From positions 162,252 to 205,029 of the forward strand of contig NW_019091630.1 of the NCBI RefSeq assembly GCF_001949145.1: a stretch of 42,778 bases of DNA, written 5' to 3'. Positions 1 to 11,455 of this stretch are shown piece after piece; within the stretch, counting starts at the first letter, position 1; the number at the start of each line of letters is the position of its first letter. The notes under the pieces were generated by a model. That model had not been told where the DNA came from and did not search any database. It was given only the letters and a program-made list of their open reading frames with translations. Both the position numbers and the translations under genes were made by a program. The stretch comes from Acanthaster planci. Taxonomy: Eukaryota > Echinodermata > Asteroidea > Valvatida > Acanthasteridae.

Positions 1-11
1 GGCAAGGACAG

Positions 12-212
12 CTACATAGCACCATCCACTGCAGCAACCTGCATTCTACTGATTATAACACGGCCAGTGCCCTTGTTCACTGCAAGCTTTGCATACTTCT
101 CAAGAAGTTCCATCATGGAATCACCCATATCCTTTCTGTCTAGTCATGCCACTAAGTTCCTGAAGCTCCTTTTTTAGCTCAGTTCTTCTGCCAATCCAGA
201 TGATGCATGCTC
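12..212 (-). pseudogene. Possible broken coding fragment, unrecognised
   Basis: Read on the minus strand, this stretch looks protein-like but is split between two frames. The first part (about 120-212) reads a charged helix-like segment with RRTELKKELQELSG and then TRQKGYG before a stop. The second part, one base out of frame, continues with DSMMELLEKYAKLAV and RVIISRMQVAAVDGAM before TAG at 12-14. Removing one G from the GGG near 119-121 would make the frame continuous, so a single-base frameshift (real or a sequencing error) is the simplest reading. An acceptor-like CAG lies at 213-215, and a donor-like CAG/GTTGCT lies near the end. I do not recognise the family. It may also be chance. Confidence 0.25.
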
Positions 213-489
213 CTGATTACCTTCTGTGGTCTACCGCAGTGCTGTGACTGCATGTGGCTGCCGCTCATGAAGGCAAACTATTGGGTTTCAGGACATCGTT
301 GATCAGCTGCTGCCAGCCCTCGAGACTGAACGGTTGACCGGAAACAGATGTGGCTTTGGATCAATACATAATCGTCAAGGTTGCCAAGGGAACTGTCTTG
401 TAGCACGAGCTGCTTGACAGCACTACTGGTCCCACTTGAGTAATAGCATCAAACACTGCACTGATTCTGGTGAAAGTACATGGCTTGTA

Positions 490-917
490 TCAAGGCATTA
501 TGGAAATAACAACGATGAGATTGACCAATGACAAAAACAGCTGAAGAAACGCATAAGAAGCTGAACTGTGAAAATCTCCTATACTTTTGTACACAGCCAG
601 AGAGGAAAAAAAAGCTAAAATCAGCAGAAAAGCCGAGATATCTCGCCCCTGAGAGAACTGGACCAACTCCAAAGAAATCAGTTCCTCTACATCCACCGTG
701 ACCATCCTCAATGATCAAGACAGAGAATCTCGTTATCAAGCTATAAAGTATAATGACTCAGATGTGCAGGTACAGCAATTTCAGACGGCTACAAAGTGGA
801 GTACCTTTGGACGTCATTGCTGGACACCAACACACCTGCTTCGGAAATTTCAAATATCCATTGGTCATGACAACACCAGAGAAAATAAGATCAAGGCTTT
901 TGAAAGTCATATGGATA
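490..917 (-). other. Possible exons of an unrecognised gene
   Basis: On the minus strand, 917-836 has an acceptor (CCTGTAG), an 82-nt open segment reading LDLIFSGVVMTNGYLKFPKQ at its end, and a donor (CAG/GTGTGT). Further on, two overlapping frames are open between about 739 and 449. One of them (711-490) encodes two hydrophobic segments, AFLLILAFFSSLAVY and FLQLFLSLVNLIVVISI, as in a small membrane protein. The frames compete and neither is recognised. Together with the fragment at 12-212 this could be the remains of a gene or of an old transposon. It is weak evidence. Confidence 0.15.
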
Positions 918-2162
918 CTACAGGTGGAAAGAATTAGTTTAGGACCGGTATCTGTGTACAATGTTTGAAATACCTAAAACAAGCAGTTTTGAGGGTGGAA
1001 TACGGTCAAACCTTGTTAATAAGAGTGCTGTTGATACAACATTCTATGTGTAACAAGGAACTGTTTTTTTCCATTGTTTTCTTTGCTGATAATATAAGGT
1101 TCCTGTTATACAGGGTAATCTGCAAAGTCTGAAGAACCTCTTTTTAAGGAGGTTTGAGTGTACCAAATGTTGACTGTTCACGTCGAAAATGCACTTAAAG
1201 GTGATGAATACCACGCAATAGTGCACTGTAAATACCATCCACTATGAAAACTTTCATTACTCTTTTCGTAACTGGTCAGGTCATAAGAAGAGTGGAACAT
1301 GAGTTCATTCTGTGATGTAGCAGTTTAGAGTTTAGATTGATCACTGACAATACCAAGCACCTTTCATGTACACTGTACCTGCAGGAGATGATAAATTGGC
1401 CTTGCCTCCCTGTCATCATTTCTTAGGTACAATCTTTCAGCCAGTTGGGAACTTCTGGAAGGTCTCAGCTTTTGCATAATTTAGAACTATACTGATCCTG
1501 AAAGAAATAAAAGACAAATGTGATTGGGCCGTGACTTGAAATGACTTGGACGGAGCTGCAGGGTTAACACTCAGTCATACCCTAGTAATTTGTTTGGGAT
1601 TGTGAAAGTATCAGTTGGATTACATCTGAAAAAATGTCAAATTTCCGTAAAACTAGCCAGTAATCCACCGTGTGTGTTTGGATAATACAAGCCTTTTTTT
1701 CCAAATGTAAGCTTTGAATTTAAACTCACAGGATTGACTTAAGTGAAGACACTTTTCCTCCTAAAGCTGGATCTCAGCTTTGCACATAAAAAGTAACCAC
1801 AAAAAAAAAATCCATTCCTCAGCCAGAACCATTACAACCAGTATACGTTAATTTAGGGAAATTTAGTTCGGGCATCAGAATTCCAGTAATTTAAAAAAAA
1901 AAAAAAAACTGAACTTGCGTAAATTTTAACTTGACTTTCAGCTGCCCACACCATGTACAATCGACAATGTGCTGCGACCAATTAATTGCAAAACTACAAC
2001 CACCCCAGTGCTTTCATGCCAATCACCAATCATTAATCAGAACTGTATAGGCATATTCATTTCAATATAGCTCCAACAAATGCAGAGCCACATGTACAGC
2101 CCTTGTACGTCACACTACATGCATATTTATGAAGTTCACATGGGTGCTGCATGTACTCTGTC
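918..2162. other. AT-rich non-coding stretch
   Basis: No gene is supported. The longest frames are under 65 codons and show no recognisable protein. The stretch contains short A or T runs, for example 1890-1908. Confidence 0.6.
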
Positions 2163-3006
2163 TGTTGTGTGCAGCCGGTGCATGCACATGCAGACCGGAC
2201 TTCCTGTTTAAATCAGTACGATCTTTGTTGTCTAGTTTGGTCATAATTTTGTCACAATCTGAGCGATTTTTTTGGTAGATTTTCCATCTCCAAGGTCGAA
2301 AACTGATTGGAAAAAATCCCCACCTCACATCGAATTTATATTCACACAATTTTGAACACACTCAGCTCAAGTATGGTGAGTACGGCAACAATTATCTATG
2401 TGTATGCTAGGATCGCCACCATGTGGGCTGTCTTGACTAAAATTTGGCTAGCGGACCAGGGGTCAAAGCCCGTTTATGTTTTGTGGATTTCTTACAAATT
2501 AGTTTTCTTTAATTTAGGAAATGCTTTGTCATAAAACTGCTAGTTATGGTTGTCTCGGCTGAAAAATATATTTCACGCTCCTAATATTTTCTGTGCCTGA
2601 TTCAGAAGTTTCTGGAGCCATTTAGACATAAAACCAAAAGTCTCGCCTGCATGGAACTTTCATTGATCCTGTACGGCAAAACAAAAAGCTTCATCTTCAG
2701 AAATGATTTTGTGATGCCAGCTACATACAAGGTAAACTACTGACCACATTTCCCTGGAATTTGAAGATAACTTGAGCTGCAGTCAAACTGAATCCTTTTT
2801 GTTATGGGAAACTAGGAAAATGACTGTTCCGGTCAACAAGGCCTGGCTGTTCTGGGGTTTGCGTGTAGCGTGTGCATGTTTATGCTCGGCAGATTGGATT
2901 GCAGTGTCGGCGTTCTCTGTTATACAGGGTCAGCATGGTTCATTTTTGATACACACTGTCACGGTAAGCATGTTTGCGTGTCGGCTAAAAGTCTGACCTG
3001 TACTGT
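2163..3006 (+). repeat. Dispersed repeat, copy 1
   Basis: This segment matches 35690-36256 in the same orientation. One block (2222-2431 against 35751-35948) shares CCCCACCTCACATCGAATTT and the following TTTTGAACACACTCAGCTCA. A second block (2738-3006 against 35961-36256) shares ACTGACCACATTTCCCTGGA and GGCCTGGCTGTTCTGGGGTT. Copy 1 carries about 306 bp between the blocks (2432-2737) that copy 2 lacks. No coding capacity is seen, so this is probably an old non-autonomous element. I did not identify terminal repeats. Confidence 0.8.
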
Positions 3007-6000
3007 ATTCCTTGCCTTTTTTGGTAAATGACACCGACATAACCAAGGATTCCTCAAAAGCATCCTAGGAGCTGTAGCTCGCAAGCCTGAAGACACCTGT
3101 AGAGAGGAGACAACGAGAAGCAGTTACAGTTTTAGAGGTGGGAGGAAAACCCTAGAGGAATATTCTGGGTAAAACCCACAAAATCAGGTACATGTAGGGA
3201 CTGAAAACCCCATCCACATCTGCGCTAAGCTAGGAATGGAACCCAGACCACAGAGGTGGAAAGCGAGGAAAGAACTAGATAATTCACCGTTTTTACATAT
3301 TTGATCTATGCACATGTACACATACATGTATGCCAGCTCTCCCACATAATCAGAGTGATCCATCATCATGTACATGTACATAGTCTAGATGCAGTTTGGA
3401 CTCCATACCTACATGTACATGTAGAGGTTTACACACTTCATATGCTGAAAGTGCACACACTACTCAGCATGTGCAATTGGGACTTTACTTTAATATGGGG
3501 GCCAATGTGCATTTCAGGGACATCACAATTATCATGACCGTTTAAAACAAGACCAGTTTCACTTTCCCATTTAATTTTCATATGTATTTGTCAATGAATA
3601 TGTGTTGATTACATTGAATTCATTTACATTAAAAAAGTTGATTTACACGATAATTGCAAGGGAAAATCCTCATTGTTTCTCACTGTTTTTCGGTATTTAG
3701 TGTGACATTTATGATGACCTGTTTCATGTGACATTTCATACCACTGGCACAACAAATAAATCGTTTATTTTCTAACTAACTTATCAACAGAGAGGTAAAT
3801 TATGATATCGGATAAATCTCCAAATGAAATTCATTTTAATTGAAATACAGGTGCCGTCATAATCTGATATAACAACGTAACATTTCGTTCCTCCAGTTGT
3901 TATGAAGTTAAAATCATTTTTGGCTGTTAAAACCAAACAAAAAAGCTGTTGCAAATCATTTCGAAAACCTAAAATATCAACTCTTAAGTACTCCCCAAAA
4001 TAGCGTACCTCCTACTAACTAGTGTCTGAGATCCCAAACATTTCTGAAGATATCCCTGTCAATTCTCGTCACAAAATATTTTGGTTACTAGCAAAATCGT
4101 TACATTGTCAACAAAAAAGTTTGTGCAAATTCCAACGTTCGCCCGTGTCGGGATCATATTGCAAGCCTGCATGCACTGTCAAGTGATCGTCACATGACAC
4201 AGACAGTCATCAGCGCGCTTGTACAACGCCGACTTGGCATGCTGGTGCTATTTTGTGAATGGTCCGCTAGGCTGGCGCGCTGTGATGTCATCAACATACA
4301 TTAGCACACATGTACAGCTCAAATCACTAAATTGGATGCGGGGATTTTGTTGAAATTTTTGGCATAAATGCTTCGTGACATCAAACTTTCTTCCCATTTC
4401 ACTTGAATAAAAATGTGAATTGGCATCTACATCTAAGTACATGTATCTCTGCAACTCTGAATTCTCTGAAATTTTCTTCATTATCCAGTAAAGACAGAAA
4501 TTATGTTTTTAACTTTCAAGTAGGCCAGTGGGTGCATGACAAGTTTGACAGACCAACCTCGTTAATAACAGCACTTTAAATACAAGATTCTATGAAAGAA
4601 GCTTGAGCCCGATCCAATTATTTGAGAAGGGCAGTTTTGCCAGCTAAACTTTGAAATTAAATTGTACGCAAGAATTCTTTTTTTATGCCCCAATCCCCAG
4701 TTTTTCTACATTTTCATTATAAAAGGTTTCGATTTTTAGTCACAAATGTTGAACCCACAGCAATACATGTATGCGCAATGTTTGGTGACAACTGTCACAA
4801 TTGTAATGCTTTATGACATCAAAATTGCTTCGCATTGATTCCCATTCATCGGAAATATGGACAGGTTATAGAGTACATTTGTATCCCTAATTGACTAAAA
4901 ACGACATGCATAGAAGCATCATATTTGGTTACTCTGTTACACGTCAAATAATTTCCTGCACCACTGCACAAATTGAGTCTGTACACTTCAAGTAGTTATT
5001 CAAAGCAAAAATCATTTCCATTTACCCGGTACATGTATTGCATGTACATGTACATGTACTGTATGTATTATCAATTACATATCAACAAGGTTTGAATTTG
5101 TTTAGACAATTTTGAAATTTTGACCACCATGTCACACATTTGGCCCCCTATTTAAAATAAAGAGCAAATTACATCATCAATTCTGCTAATCTGCAAGTAT
5201 GTACTTAAGGAGAATAGCTTACCACTGTTCCAGTGTCCATGGTGTCTGCAGATGCTAGTCATCATATGCAGTCTTCAGTACATGATTCCCTCGGCCAACC
5301 CCTAGAGTGGTAACTCCTTCATGGCCTTGTTCTCAGGTCATCTGCATCGTCCGAAGGGGTTGAGTTCCACTCCTCTTTCTCAGTCTCTGGTTCAGCAAAC
5401 ACAAGGGGAATTGTTACTGCTAGGATTTTGAGGGGAACCAATCAACATTGCCAATGATTGTGAAGTTCGCGTCAACTTTAATGAGCACAAATCACTCGGT
5501 GCAAAGTCACTGGGTTCAGGCACTATCCTATGACCCATGGCTGTGCTAAAGCGTCTACATCTAAAATATTTGATTTATGCCTCACAATAATTCGCCTTGT
5601 GGTTAATCAACACGTGTATACATGTACATGTACAGACATGTAGGTAAATGTAATTTAGTGGAGTATCCTGAAGTGCCTGGGGGAGCCAGTTACATGTACA
5701 ATAGAAGCTTTTGCAATTTCTGTGTTTCGTGAACACCCACAACATTACGAGTACGCGTGACCAGCTCCAGAAAAATGGGTAATAAGTCGCCAGATTCAGG
5801 TTATGAGTTTTTGATATGGCTGGATTCTATCAAAAGCTACAATGTGATAAGGTACCGGTATACGTGTATGAATGGCCCCTGCAGTGTGCTGCATTCCGGA
5901 TACGTGTATATAGACATTATATCCACATTTTCAGATTCAATATGGACATTTTTTTAGAAAAAGCTCATCAAGTGCAGCGCTTAGACATGTTAGAAACACA

Positions 6001-7320
6001 ATGCTATGTAGATGTAATCAATTTTTCATCTTTATTAATCAGTTTCCATGTTTGCTGTCACAAATTCTGAAAATATAAATATCATACATTTTTGAAGAAA
6101 CTTTGCCCTCTCCAAATTGAACGGGCCATTACGTGTTTTGGCACTGGGTGACTTATCACCCTTTTTTGCAGAGCTGGTAGGCATGCAGCCTGTACTGAGT
6201 TTAAACAAAACATGAGAACACTTCACATACATGTATGGACGTTTACATCAGTAGAGTACATGTACCTACCGGTACAAGGTTGTTTCCCTTCTTCAATTTA
6301 AAAATACTGCCAACAGAACACTTTCATGCAAACACAAACATTACTCTCTGGTCTCCATCTGCATGACAGTTATACACGTAGCCTCCATCCACCTTGAGCA
6401 TGCAATTCTGCTCTTCTGTAGTTCTTTGCTCTTAAGCACCTCCTCATCGAGTCGAAAAGAGCCACGTTGGTCAAGAGTGTTCATTTTGTTGGTAGCGACG
6501 TGACTGTGACATGTGCACTTCCTAGTCACTCGTGAACCGGCACAGTTCAGTTCCCACCAAAGGAGCCTCTATTGCTGGGAAAATTGCGCCCTCTCTTGGT
6601 CCAGCTCGGGGCCAGTACTGATACACATGAACAAGTTGCTGAGTGGTCATCAAGGGCATGCCAAAAATGTCAAACCATCAGGGCAACAGAACTGCAATGT
6701 GACAGTGCATTGAACTTGCCGGCCCCTTACCAGTGCTTACTGCCGTAAATCTCTTCCAAATAATATCTTAAAAAATAAAAATGAAGAGACAATTCGCATC
6801 GGCTCCTGAGGACAGGATTTATGTTATTAAAATCACCATCACAGGCATGCAACTAGGACGTTGACAAAAAATGAGGAAATTCCAATCTTTACAAGAATTT
6901 GTACAGTGTCTTTCAGCTTTTCAGATATGAAGTGAAAGTGAGGAAATTTAATCAGCTGATCCGAGGAAAAGTGGCACGCCAGTCTTCAGTACAAATTTGC
7001 AAAGACAAACTTCATTCGCTCCCAAGGACAGGATTTCTGGCGTCAACAGCATCTCCAAATACTTGAAACGACAATAGGAAGTCACTACAGAAGACAGACT
7101 TCTCCTGGATGGACAGCACTTGCTCCTCTTACTCTCACTACCATCTCTGCTTCTTTCTGCTTTCCAACAAAAGCCGGATATTATAACAATTAAAAAGTAA
7201 TCTGGACTTTAGAGATACCCGGTAGAAAGACCTCATTTTCTCCATTAAATGTGTCCAACTGTACACAGAAGAGCAATTATTTCAGAAAAGAAGCATTACC
7301 CGAACCATTTAGGGTACTTT
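3007..7320. other. Non-coding stretch with many TACATGTAC motifs
   Basis: No gene is supported; the open frames are short and unrecognised. Runs of the hexamer ACATGT/TACATG recur at about 3309-3330, 3367-3382, 3410-3424, 5031-5060 and 5616-5634. A pair of related segments sharing GAGGACAGGATTT / AAGGACAGGATTT lies near 6805 and 7022. Nothing else stands out. Confidence 0.6.
5031..5060. repeat. TACATG microsatellite-like motif cluster
   Basis: This is the densest example of a motif scattered through the whole window. At 5041-5060 the sequence is an almost uninterrupted (TACATG)n run. Other clusters are at about 11241-11276, 13727-13738, 13909-13920, 15276-15290, 18979-19025, 28180-28192, 30497-30511, 35732-35749 and 37944-37970. 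The core ACATGT is self-complementary, so strand has no meaning. Confidence 0.85.
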
Positions 7321-7438
7321 CGCTGGAAGCCATGCAAGACACATCAGTTTGCATTACCGCTGGGCGATTATCTCGATTAATCGTTATTAGTCCCTTCTAC
7401 TCGTTGCACTAATCATGGACTTCCAACTATTCGATTAA

Positions 7439-7842
7439 CCCCAACTCCCCAGATCCTTTTTGCAGGAACCTTCCTCAATCCTCCAGAATCCTCCAACTTG
7501 GGGTGAAAACAATTGGATTCTTCCTCAAACCTCTGAAATCCTCCAAAATTTCTTGAAACTGTTGCTTGGAAGTGTGCCTACTGCCTCAGTCCTTCAAAAT
7601 CCTCTGGCAATGCCTGTCATGTTGAGTCAATGTGAATGGCTTTCTTGGGCAGTGCAGTTAATTCAATAGAAATATCGGGCTGAATCTCTGCATGACTGAG
7701 CAGGAACAACACAAGGTCTAATCCACGACCTTCACTCGTGGCATCCTTCGCAATCAGCCATGCACTTTTGCCATTCACCCTCAATCCTCCAAAATCCTCC
7801 AAAACCGCCCGAAGGATTTTGAAGGATTGAGGAGGGTTAGGG
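7439..7842 (-). mobile_element. TTAA-flanked MITE, piggyBac-like ends (copy 1)
   Basis: A 404-bp element is flanked by TTAA at 7435-7438 and 7843-7846. Its ends are inverted: CCCCAACTCCCCAGATCC at the left and GGATTGAGGAGGGTTAGGG at the right. Sub-repeats of the type AATCCTCC / GGAGGATT fill both arms. TTAA target duplications with CCC/GGG termini are the habit of the piggyBac superfamily. No transposase is present, so it must have been mobilised in trans. Read from the right end it matches copy 2 (7914-8300) at roughly three quarters or more of positions by eye. A 61-codon frame (minus, 7802-7617) is shared with copy 2, but the similarity continues outside it. Confidence 0.75.
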
Positions 7843-7913
7843 TTAATTGTGCCAGCCCGATTAGTAGCTGTGGAATTACGTGTGAGTAGTGATTGTTATA
7901 GAGTACTGATTAA

Positions 7914-8300
7914 CCCTAACCCTCCCAAATCCTCCAATATCCTTTTCTGCAAAGTGGAAGAATTTGGAGGATTCAGGGTGTATGGCAAAAGTGCACGGCT
8001 GATTTCGAAGGATGCCATACGTGAAGGTCGTGGATTAGACCTTATGTTGTTTGTGCTTAGTCAAGCACAAATGCAGCGCGATGTTTCTTTTGAATCAATT
8101 GCACAGCTCAAGAGTGCCATTCGCACTGCCTCAACATAATGACAGGAATTGCCAGAGGATTTTGAAGGATTTGGGCAGTTGGGCACACCTCCAAATGACA
8201 TTTTCAAGAAATTTCGGAGGATCTTGGAGGATTTGGGCTGATGGCCATTTTTTTCATGTTGAAAATTGGAGGATTTCAAAGGATTCAGGATGGTTCCTAG
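7914..8300 (+). mobile_element. TTAA-type MITE (copy 2, 3' end decayed)
   Basis: TTAA at 7910-7913 is followed by CCCTAACCCTCCCAAATCC, the same terminus as the right end of copy 1 read in reverse. The two copies therefore face opposite ways, with 67 bp between their TTAA sites. The alignment with copy 1 runs to about 8300 (GGTTCCTAG), where the terminal GGGTTAA is lost. A frame within 7849-8139 reads a peptide related to that in copy 1 (shared GKSA, EGRGLDL, ALPK/AQLK positions). I count about 37 identities in 60 residues, which is close to what unselected DNA of this divergence would give. Confidence 0.7.
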
Positions 8301-8792
8301 ATGTAGTAAACAGTTGCAAACACACTGTACACCATGGGAGTAGTGACAAGCCACTTTACACAATCCAGGGCACACCTGTTTCATTTTGGCAGCTTGCACT
8401 GACAGGTTTGTGGTCAAACTGGACAGTTCAGTTGCAAGCTTGCCAGGTACCCAGTGTAACAAGATCCAGCAGGTCAACTCTCCCTAAGGCCAAACAGCCT
8501 GGGAATCTGTGGTTGCCAGTCACCAAAAGATCCAACAGTGGCATTGTTCAATGGGACTATCTCTCATCTCATATGGAGCCAGAAATGAGACGGCCGAATC
8601 CACACGGTCTTCCTTGTAGCACAGCTACACTGCTGCAGAACTGAGCATGTGCATTAACGAGCAGAAATTCACAGGTACGCTGTGAAAGCATCACTTATCC
8701 ACGTACACGTAGAACAGAACAACAATGGTGTAGCACCCGCGAAACACTATTGCACGCCTTCCTCTGACTTGTCTGACGCACGTGTAGCACTG
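8301..8792. other. Non-coding stretch
   Basis: No supported gene. A 197-codon open frame covers part of copy 2 and this stretch, but it starts inside the MITE and shows no recognisable protein. Confidence 0.5.
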
Positions 8793-8945
8793 TGTAGCAT
8801 CGGGTTTGTGCATTAGTCAGTGGTGTAGCACTTTTTTGCTACACGCCCTGGCCCCTTCCTGTTTCATTTTTCCATGTAGCACTGGGTTTGTGCACAAGTC
8901 TATGGTGTAGCACTTTTTTTGCTACACACCGCGGCCCCTTCCTTA
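8793..8945. repeat. 82-bp direct repeat with perfect hairpins
   Basis: Two copies (8793-8874 and 8875-8945) share TGTAGCA, GGGTTTGTGCA, the hairpin and GGCCCCTTCCT. Each contains a perfect 8-bp stem, GTGTAGCA...TGCTACAC, around a C plus T-run loop (8823-8844 and 8905-8927). A partial earlier copy, GGTGTAGCACCCGCG, lies near 8729. The repeats may be solo ends of a DNA transposon. Confidence 0.8.
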
Positions 8946-9439
8946 TTGTCTCAACATGGCCAGTTGCATACCTTCTGCTGTGGGTAACCTGGAAAAATGA
9001 AACACTAATGAAAACGTCCAACTCTGGGGGGAAATCGCTTGCACAAAATACTAAGTACATGTGACTGGGGATCAAGTAAGGACAAATTGCAAAGTCTTTC
9101 TAAAAAAATATGAGACAGGACAGAAAACTGTTTGATCTCAAAAAAAATGTAAAAAAAAAAAAATCCTTTATTCAACAACCAAGAACCAATCTGGACAAAA
9201 AACAATCTGTTATTTCTGAGCTAACTGTGAACTTAGGGAAAACTACTCTTTTTAGAATTCAGCGAAACCAATATGAGACCAAAAAAAATTAAATAATAAT
9301 AGAAAATCAACGAAAAGCAACAACGAAAAACAAGTGAAAATACCTCTGATCGTAAACCTGAGACCTGGAAATACAAATTTTAAACTTTTAAACACAGTAG
9401 ACCTTAAGGCAGGTTCCTCAAAATATGGACCATTAGATA

Positions 9440-11455
9440 ATGTTCAACTTATTATTTGGGAAAATATTTTGTGAAGAAAATTAGTAATATTCAAAAAACT
9501 TTAAATGACCAGCAGTTTTCAAATAAAACTCGGCAATTTTCATCCTGTATTATGAATGTTCCGGTTAATCAATTGAGTAAGTTTTCACCTTCAACTGAAT
9601 TGGACGTGAAAAATATGATTCAAAACTCTGCATTGACAACTTCATTTCATGATCAAGCTCCCGCAACTGTAGTAGCTAACTGTGCTGAGGTGCTACTTCC
9701 AGTTAGTACTGACATTATACATGTAAATACATGTAAGTCTTTAGAAACTGGGTTTTTTATTGATACAAGGCCGAATGCATTATTCCTAAGAAAGTTAATC
9801 TTGATTTTATTCCAGAAAACGCTCGTCCGATTAGTAATTTGACGTTTTTGTCTAAATTGGTTGAAAGGGCTGCTTTTAATCAGTTTCATGAGCATTTAAC
9901 AGCCTATGGTTCATATTATCCATTTCAATTGGCACATCGGAAGCATTTTAGCACAGAAACAGCATTGCTGCATATTCAGAAAGACATTCTTTTGAAGTTG
10001 AATTGTCAACATGTTGTTTTGTCGTGTTGCTTGATTTAAGTGCTGCTTTCGACACGGTTAATCTTGATATTTTGTCGGACCGGCTCGAATATAGATTTGG
10101 AGTCACTGGTGTGGCCTTAAATTGGTTTAAATCATGCATGTATCTGAGAGGCCATAGTCAGCATGTTTGTATTAATAACACTCTTTCTGGTCGGTTTGAT
10201 TTGACATGTGGGGTTCCACAGGGATCCTGTCCAGGACTGTTATTATTATTTACATTATATGTTTCCATACTTTCTGATGTTATTTATCCTCATCTTCCGG
10301 ATGTGCACTGTTACGCTAATGATACACAATTGTACCTATCCTTAAAGCTGGGTAATTCACTTAAGATGCAGCTGTCACTGCTTTAGAAAGTTGTATATTG
10401 GATATCCGTGAATGGTTATGTCATGATACCAGTAGGCTGAATTTTAAATACTGATAAAACTGAATTCTTGGTTTTAGGGACCAAAGTACAATTGGAAAAG
10501 TTCACATTCCTCATATTTCAGTTGGAATGTCTAATATTAAACCTGCGAAATCTGTTAAAAATTTAGGGGTTTTGTTTGATTGCAGATTAACTATAAATGA
10601 ACAGATAAATAAGGTATGCTCCACTGGTTTTTATTATTTGCATAATCTGAGGCGGATTGGTGAGCATCCGAGTCAATAGTTTCTTATTACCTTGACTCAT
10701 GCTTTTATTACCAGTTGATTGGATTATTGTAACAGTTTGTTTTATGGGTTACCTAAAGCACAACTTGCCAAGCTTCAATGCATTCAAAATGCTGCAGCCA
10801 GATTGGTTACACATAACATGAGATTTTGTGGCATTACTCCTTTATTAAAGGAATTACATTGGTTGCCAGTTGAATTTCGAATTCAGTGTAAAATATTACT
10901 GATTGTTTTTAAATGCATTTACTGTCTTGCACAGGTTATTTGACTGATCTCGTTATTCTTAGGACACAATCTCGGTATAATTGAAGATCATCCAATCAAC
11001 TGTTGTTGGGATATCCGAGAGGCAAACTTTTGGCAACTTTGGGCAGTCGGTCATTTCTAGCTGCAGCACTGCAGCTGCAATATGCTTCCTGCTGATGTTA
11101 GGGGTGCGGATTTGTACGACGTCATTTAAAACTAAGCTCAAAACACATTTGTTTAGGTAAGCTTTTCTTTAAAGGTATGTTTATTAACGGTCTATTTGAG
11201 TTTGAGTTGGTCCTTTTTGTGTATGGTGATATTTAGCTGTATACATGTGCATGTACAGTGTACATGTACATGTAGTTTTTTAAATTGTATATGTCAGTTT
11301 TAGTCACTTACTAATTGTGAACAGTAATAATTGTTAACTTTGATTTTAGTTGAGCAATTTTATCTTTGTAATGCGCTTTTGAACACTTTCACTTAGTTTC
11401 AGTGGAAAGGGCACAATATACTGTAAGTGCATTATTATTATTCTTATTATTAACT
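9440..11455 (+). pseudogene. Dead CR1/L2-like LINE, reverse transcriptase region
   Basis: This is a decayed non-LTR retrotransposon. Segments in order: the region before the palm (9456-9842; CAEVLLPVSTDII and the frame just before it); FLSKLVERAAFNQFHEHL and FSTETALLHIQKDIL (9839-10010); then, after a frameshift, DLSAAFDTVNLDILSDRLEY, CGVPQGS and YANDTQLYLSL (10003-10386). Downstream come SVKNLGVLFD, then DYCNSLFYGLP, IQNAAARLVT and ITPLLKELHWLPVEFRI (10719-10943), and a last piece related to RSFLAAALQL (about 11030-11160). These blocks are characteristic of the CR1/L2 branch. At least three frameshifts, several stops, and Asp to Asn in the catalytic YADD box show it is inactive. The 3' end is an ATT-rich tail at about 11432-11455. 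No endonuclease domain was recognised, so the copy is probably 5'-truncated; its true start may be upstream of 9440. Confidence 0.9.
11432..11455 (+). repeat. ATT-type tail of the LINE
   Basis: A short (ATT)n run with one interruption follows a region rich in TTTGTAATGCGCTTTTGAAC-like 3'UTR sequence. Such short tandem tails are usual for CR1/L2-like elements, and this one marks the likely 3' boundary of the insertion. Confidence 0.7.

Noticed and set aside
7914-7940. TTAACCCTAACCCTCC resembling a telomeric repeat
   Set aside because: It is the terminus of the TTAA MITE and is not tandemly repeated.
8051-8644. 197-codon open frame
   Set aside because: Starts inside the MITE, runs into unrelated DNA and shows no recognisable protein.
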